Program-made: the position numbers and the translations under genes | Assembly (NCBI GenBank): GCA_001804865.1 | Contig: MHBK01000055.1 | Span: forward strand, 89,764 to 153,763 | Length of the DNA: 64,000 nt | Direction of reading: 5' to 3' | Source of the DNA: Lentisphaerae bacterium GWF2_57_35 | GTDB taxonomy: Bacteria > Verrucomicrobiota > Kiritimatiellia > CAIQIC01 > GWF2-57-35 | Part shown: one piece after another, positions 60,302-64,000 of the stretch | Position numbering within the stretch: position 1 is the first letter of the stretch | Layout: each line of letters opens with the position of its first letter | The notes under the pieces: generated by a model | The model's database searches: none | The model's input: the letters and a program-made list of their open reading frames with translations, nothing else | What the model was told of the DNA's origin: nothing

Positions 60302-61702
60302 ATGCTTTTTAACTCGATGTCATTCCTTGTTTTCTTCCTTGCTGTATGGGGAATCTATCTCCGCCTGCCTCATCGGAAGCAGAATGTGCTTCTGTTGCTT
60401 GCCAGTTACTTCTTCTATGGCTGCTGGGATTATCGTTTTCTCGGCCTGATAGCATTCTCCACCATTTTAGACTACGGGGCCGGATTGCGTATAGCCGCCT
60501 CAGAAAACATACGGGTACGGCGTGGATACTTGTGGATCAGCGTGGTGTTGAACCTTGGTATTCTGGGCTATTTTAAATACAGTAACTTCTTCATCGAAAA
60601 TGCGGAAGTTCTTCTTCAGCTGCTGGGCATTACACCTCATCATTGGCGACTGGATATTATTCTGCCCGTGGGTATTTCGTTCTACACGTTCCAGACGATG
60701 AGTTATACCATCGACGTGTATCGTCGTCAGATGTCTCCCTGCCGCAGCCTGATCGATTTCGCAACTTACGTGGCATTTTTTCCCCAATTAGTGGCCGGTC
60801 CCATTGAGCGCGCGAGTCGATTGTTGCCGCAGATTCAGCATACGCGAACCGTAACGTGGGCGGCCGTTCAGTCTGGGTTTTGGCTGATTATGTGGGGGTT
60901 GTTTAAGAAGGCGGTCATTGCCGATAATCTGGCGGGCTTGGTTGATCAAGGATTTAATGCGGGGCACTATCAAGCCGGTTCGGTATTAATGAGCGTCTAT
61001 GCGTTTGCCTTTCAGATTTATTGCGACTTCTCTGGTTATAGCGATATGGCGCGGGGTTTGGCTCGTTGGTTGGGGATAGAGCTGATGGTGAATTTCAATA
61101 ACCCCTATTTTGCGGTTAATCCCAGTGATTTTTGGCGGAGGTGGCATATTAGCCTGTCCACATGGTTGAGGGACTATCTTTATATTCCTTTGGGCGGCAA
61201 CCGCAAGGGGCCTGTCCGCACTTATGTAAATTTGTCTTTGACCATGTTGTTGGGTGGAATATGGCATGGAGCTGCTTGGACTTTTGTGATTTGGGGCGTT
61301 TATCAGGGCGGGCTGTTAATGGTTCATCGCGCCTGGAGCTATGGGAGAAAAGAGACGTCAACTGAGCGATGGACTTGGCTTAGACGCATCTTGATGTTTC
61401 ACGCTGTTTGTATGGGCTGGCTGCTGTTTCGCGCGCAATCGTTGGGGCAGGTAGGTTCCATGTTCGCGGCATTTTGGCGCGCGCCGACTTGGGATTTGTG
61501 GGCGGCCAACAGTGCCCTGGCGATTTTCTTGGTATCGTGGCCGCTATGGGTGGTCCAATATCTTCAAGAGCGCACAAAAAATCTGGATGTACCTGCCCAG
61601 CTTTCGCTGTTTCCGCGGACGGCCCTGTACGCGACCGTTACTATTATGTTGTTGGTGATGGGCAATGCCGGAGGGAAAGCATTTATCTATTTTCAATTCT
61701 AA
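60302..61702 (+). CDS. MBOAT O-acyltransferase (AlgI/DltB-like), copy 2
   Basis: 466 residues, similar to the 51659 protein along its full length (PVGISFYTFQTMSYTIDVYR and NPYFA regions are nearly identical). The active-site His is in LGGIWHGAAWTFV. The stop overlaps the partner gene's ATG as TAATG. Two full copies about 7 kb apart point to duplication and two acyl sites or acyl groups. Confidence 0.93.
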   Translation: MLFNSMSFLVFFLAVWGIYLRLPHRKQNVLLLLASYFFYGCWDYRFLGLIAFSTILDYGAGLRIAASENIRVRRGYLWISVVLNLGILGYFKYSNFFIENAEVLLQLLGITPHHWRLDIILPVGISFYTFQTMSYTIDVYRRQMSPCRSLIDFATYVAFFPQLVAGPIERASRLLPQIQHTRTVTWAAVQSGFWLIMWGLFKKAVIADNLAGLVDQGFNAGHYQAGSVLMSVYAFAFQIYCDFSGYSDMARGLARWLGIELMVNFNNPYFAVNPSDFWRRWHISLSTWLRDYLYIPLGGNRKGPVRTYVNLSLTMLLGGIWHGAAWTFVIWGVYQGGLLMVHRAWSYGRKETSTERWTWLRRILMFHAVCMGWLLFRAQSLGQVGSMFAAFWRAPTWDLWAANSALAIFLVSWPLWVVQYLQERTKNLDVPAQLSLFPRTALYATVTIMLLVMGNAGGKAFIYFQF

Positions 61703-62973
61703 TGAGCTCGCAACGTTCATTTGATAATCCGGTTTGGGCATGGGAGCAAAGAGTGTTGCGCCAATGGTGGACATTTCCCTTGTGCGGTTTCGTCGGTTGC
61801 ACTTTGTTGGGGCAGGGACGTTTCTGGTCTTGGGTGGGGCTCCAGTCCGTCGATGACCCGTCGACTTCAATGTGGTGTTCAAAAACTTGGATGGTTGTGT
61901 TGTTTTTCTTATTCATTCCTTTGCTTTGGAGATGTGGAATTCCATTGGGAAGATTTCTTTCGCAAAAGGCGCCCAAAATCCCCTGGGCCTTGGCGGTCTC
62001 TCTGTTGTGCGTTGCGTGTGTGGAATGGGGTGTTCGTTCGCCTTTATGGCAAAATGCTTTTTGGCTGGCTGTGAGAGCCCGAGCCGGGCAACAGGATCAC
62101 TTTCAGCGGGAATTGTCATCGTTGCGGCTGGACGCTTTGGAGTTCCGTTCGAGTGACGCACCCGATCCGTTGATCGTGATTGGATCAAGCCAGGTGTTGC
62201 ACGGCCTGGATTTTCATATGCTGAGGGAAATGGTGAAGCCTCGGCCCGTGATTCGAAGCGCCATGTTTGGAATGACGCCTCTAAAAGCGCTGAGCGCATG
62301 GCGATATTTGCGAGTTACAAAGAAAAGCAAAGTGCTCATGTGGCTTTCCGCATTTGACTTCACCAATCAGCAGTCATTCCCCATCGACTGGCTGCGGCCC
62401 CTGGCCTCTTGGCAGGGAACGCCCGGTGTGTTGTCCTGCTATTCCTTTAAAGAGCGCCTGCAACACCGGTGGAAGGTGGTTGACTTGATGGTTGCTTCCA
62501 GTTTGGAGCTTTGGCGTATAAGGGATTACTTTCATAGTCTTGAATTTCGTTTCTGGGGGGTAAGCGAACTCAATAATGTACCGGCGGCCTTGTCCCCCCA
62601 GCAGCAGGCTCGGATGAAAAATGAGATGAGATATGATTTGAAGTTAATGCCATTCGAGTTGAATGCTTTTCAGAGTTTGACGGATAAGATGCGTACTTGT
62701 GGCGCTTCTCTTGTAGTGTTTGAAGGGGGCGTGAATCCTGAGCTGGCAAGCAAAACCCGTCTGCAATATGAGCAAGACATTCGCACGTGGCTAAACGATC
62801 AAGCGGTACAACACGATTTTATTTTTGTTCCGACGACCGATCAGGACCTTTCTCTTTTGAACGAAGATTGGACCGATATGACTCATTTAAACTCATCCGG
62901 TCGTTTAAAGAACACTCGATACGTGGCGGCTTACCTGTTAACCATGCGTTCGATGGGACAAAAAGAGAACTAG
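61702..62973 (+). CDS. SGNH-type acyl-transfer partner, copy 2
   Basis: 423 residues from ATG 61702; a much longer in-frame reading overlaps the MBOAT gene and has no start of its own. Two N-terminal membrane segments (about 25-45 and 63-85) and a third near 92-108 precede the periplasmic domain. LIVIGSSQVLHGLDFHML (about 154-171) gives the nucleophile Ser; DWTDMTHLNSSGRLKN (about 391-406) gives Asp and His. The domain order and motifs match the 53085 protein. The N-terminus is about 60 residues longer. Confidence 0.75.
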   Translation: MSSQRSFDNPVWAWEQRVLRQWWTFPLCGFVGCTLLGQGRFWSWVGLQSVDDPSTSMWCSKTWMVVLFFLFIPLLWRCGIPLGRFLSQKAPKIPWALAVSLLCVACVEWGVRSPLWQNAFWLAVRARAGQQDHFQRELSSLRLDALEFRSSDAPDPLIVIGSSQVLHGLDFHMLREMVKPRPVIRSAMFGMTPLKALSAWRYLRVTKKSKVLMWLSAFDFTNQQSFPIDWLRPLASWQGTPGVLSCYSFKERLQHRWKVVDLMVASSLELWRIRDYFHSLEFRFWGVSELNNVPAALSPQQQARMKNEMRYDLKLMPFELNAFQSLTDKMRTCGASLVVFEGGVNPELASKTRLQYEQDIRTWLNDQAVQHDFIFVPTTDQDLSLLNEDWTDMTHLNSSGRLKNTRYVAAYLLTMRSMGQKEN

Positions 62974-62981
62974 AAAAGCGC

Positions 62982-64000
62982 ATGGAAGCTCCTTTATATT
63001 TTGTCACTCATCAACCGCACACGTTCAGTGCATATTCCGGGATGGGCGGGTTGATCCATGATCTAGCGGGCCGTGTTTTATCTTATGACATCACGTGGGA
63101 ACGTTTGCAGGGTTTTAGTTGGACCTTAGGTTATGCTTTACGTGCCTGGGGCAACCATTGCTATGGCAGTGCATGGAATGCCTTGATCCCGTTTTGGGAT
63201 GAGTATCGCCTTTCACGGCGGATTGAAGAAAAACGCGAACCCTGTATTGTGCATTTCCTATGGGGTGAATTTGCAAGCCCTCGCTGGCCCGGCTTCTTCC
63301 GAAACGAACGGTCCAAACTGGTGGGCGGTTTCCATTGCAGCCCACGGCGCTGGAAATCGGTTCTGGGCGCATTTAGGCTTTTTTCGAACTATGATCATAT
63401 CACCTTGACGTCCCAAGTGCAGGTTGACTTGGTATTGGAACATGGCGTTTCTCGCGATAACATCAGTGTTATTCCCCTCGGCGTGGATACGGATTACTTT
63501 CGCCCAGCCTTGCGAAAATCGGCTGTGACGAGGCCATTCAGGGCCATTATGGTGGGCGAGACAGAGCGTGATCACGAGTTTTTGAATCAGGTGGCTCTAA
63601 GAATGCCTCCTGATCGCTTCGAATTAGCCGTGCGTACATCCGAAGAAAGCACCGCTTTCTACAAGAATAATCCGTCAGTGAAAATTATGGCCAGATTTTC
63701 AGATGACGATTTTCTGCAATTTTACCAGAATGCAGACTTGATGATTATGCCTATGCTTGATAGTGCGGCCAACGATGCTCTTCTGGAATCCATGGCCTGT
63801 GGAACGCCTGTGATGGTTAATCGAGTGGGCGGAATTCCTGAGTATGTCGATGCCTCCTGCAATTATGTCATGGAGGACAAAAACGTTGATGAATGGGCGG
63901 ATGTCCTTATGAGCCTTTTGAACGATAGATCCCAGGTGGAATCGCGGCGAATGGCTGTTTGCCAATCCATGGAACGATTTGCCTGGAAACGTGTGGCCAT
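62982..64000 (+). CDS. GT4-family glycosyltransferase, cut by the window edge
   Basis: Open from ATG 62982 to the right edge (339 complete codons), with no stop. The start is MEAPLYFVTHQPHTF, then KLVGGFHCSPRRWKS and HITLTSQVQVDLVLEHGV. SVIPLGVDTDYFRPA is the typical GT4 linker motif, followed by MPMLDSAANDALLESMACG and GTPVMVNRVGGIPEYVD, the donor-site E-x7-E region. This is a retaining GT-B enzyme. It shows that the cluster continues beyond the window. Confidence 0.85.
   Translation, partial: MEAPLYFVTHQPHTFSAYSGMGGLIHDLAGRVLSYDITWERLQGFSWTLGYALRAWGNHCYGSAWNALIPFWDEYRLSRRIEEKREPCIVHFLWGEFASPRWPGFFRNERSKLVGGFHCSPRRWKSVLGAFRLFSNYDHITLTSQVQVDLVLEHGVSRDNISVIPLGVDTDYFRPALRKSAVTRPFRAIMVGETERDHEFLNQVALRMPPDRFELAVRTSEESTAFYKNNPSVKIMARFSDDDFLQFYQNADLMIMPMLDSAANDALLESMACGTPVMVNRVGGIPEYVDASCNYVMEDKNVDEWADVLMSLLNDRSQVESRRMAVCQSMERFAWKRVA

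Noticed and set aside
61408..61701. Longer reading of the second SGNH gene into the MBOAT gene
   Set aside because: It is a shadow frame of the MBOAT coding region. ATG 61702 overlaps the MBOAT stop as TAATG and matches the operon's coupling style.

Overview
The window reads as a chromosomal segment of a Gram-negative bacterium, most likely from the PVC group (Verrucomicrobiota, Kiritimatiellota or Lentisphaerota). This placement is inferred from a PEP-CTERM protein, LacI-type control of secreted-protein genes, a Wza/Wzc-type export system and Planctomycetes/Verrucomicrobia-like secreted repeat proteins. No ribosomal marker is present to confirm it.

Region 1 (about 1-10.8 kb) is ordinary chromosome with visibly higher G+C. 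It carries a long hairpin repeat, a YacP-like NYN nuclease, a LacI regulator, a HicAB toxin-antitoxin pair whose toxin has an in-frame TAG, an unknown secreted protein and a PEP-CTERM protein (each with a LacI-type palindrome upstream), a CsgG/PEGA lipoprotein-like protein, a DUF456 membrane protein, a secreted protein with about eleven G-N/D-D-x-Y repeats coupled to a HEAT-repeat protein, tRNA-Pro(CGG), a GDT1-like cation transporter half fused to a ferritin-like domain, and ispA.

Region 2 (about 10.4-64 kb, running off the right edge) is one unbroken run of plus-strand genes, more than 53 kb long, for a complex surface polysaccharide. It opens with the export and initiation core: outer-membrane barrel, SLBB export protein, Wzc-like tyrosine kinase, polyprenyl-phosphate sugar transferase, NusG/RfaH-like antiterminator, GbsR-type regulator, O-antigen ligase/polymerase, acyltransferase and GT-C protein. 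An ABC exporter pair (Wzm/Wzt with a C-terminal glycan-binding domain) follows.

The centre (25.4-34.5 kb) is a pseudaminic acid pathway in fused form: a BNR-repeat (sialidase-like) lipoprotein, PseB, PseC, an aldo/keto reductase, an SpsF-type cytidylyltransferase fused to a class III aminotransferase, PseG fused to a PseH-like acetyltransferase, and PseI. Directly behind it (34.6-41.5 kb) lies a tightly coupled cassette of aldolase, aminotransferase, AMP-ligase, cyclase-family hydrolase, methyltransferase, acyl carrier protein and AAC(3)-type N-acyltransferase. I read it as a route that builds an unusual acyl group on a carrier protein and places it on a sugar amine. Then come a radical SAM/SPASM enzyme and the hisH-hisF-pseA trio for acetamidino formation.

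The rest (45.5-64 kb) holds glycosyltransferases (including a candidate nonulosonic acid transferase), methyltransferases, a deacetylase, a formyltransferase-like protein and two paralogous MBOAT + SGNH pairs for O-acylation. Together the genes suggest a heavily decorated glycan containing an amidinated, possibly unusually N-acylated, pseudaminic-acid-like sugar. The acyl cassette and the BNR protein embedded in the pathway are the best candidates for an undescribed system.
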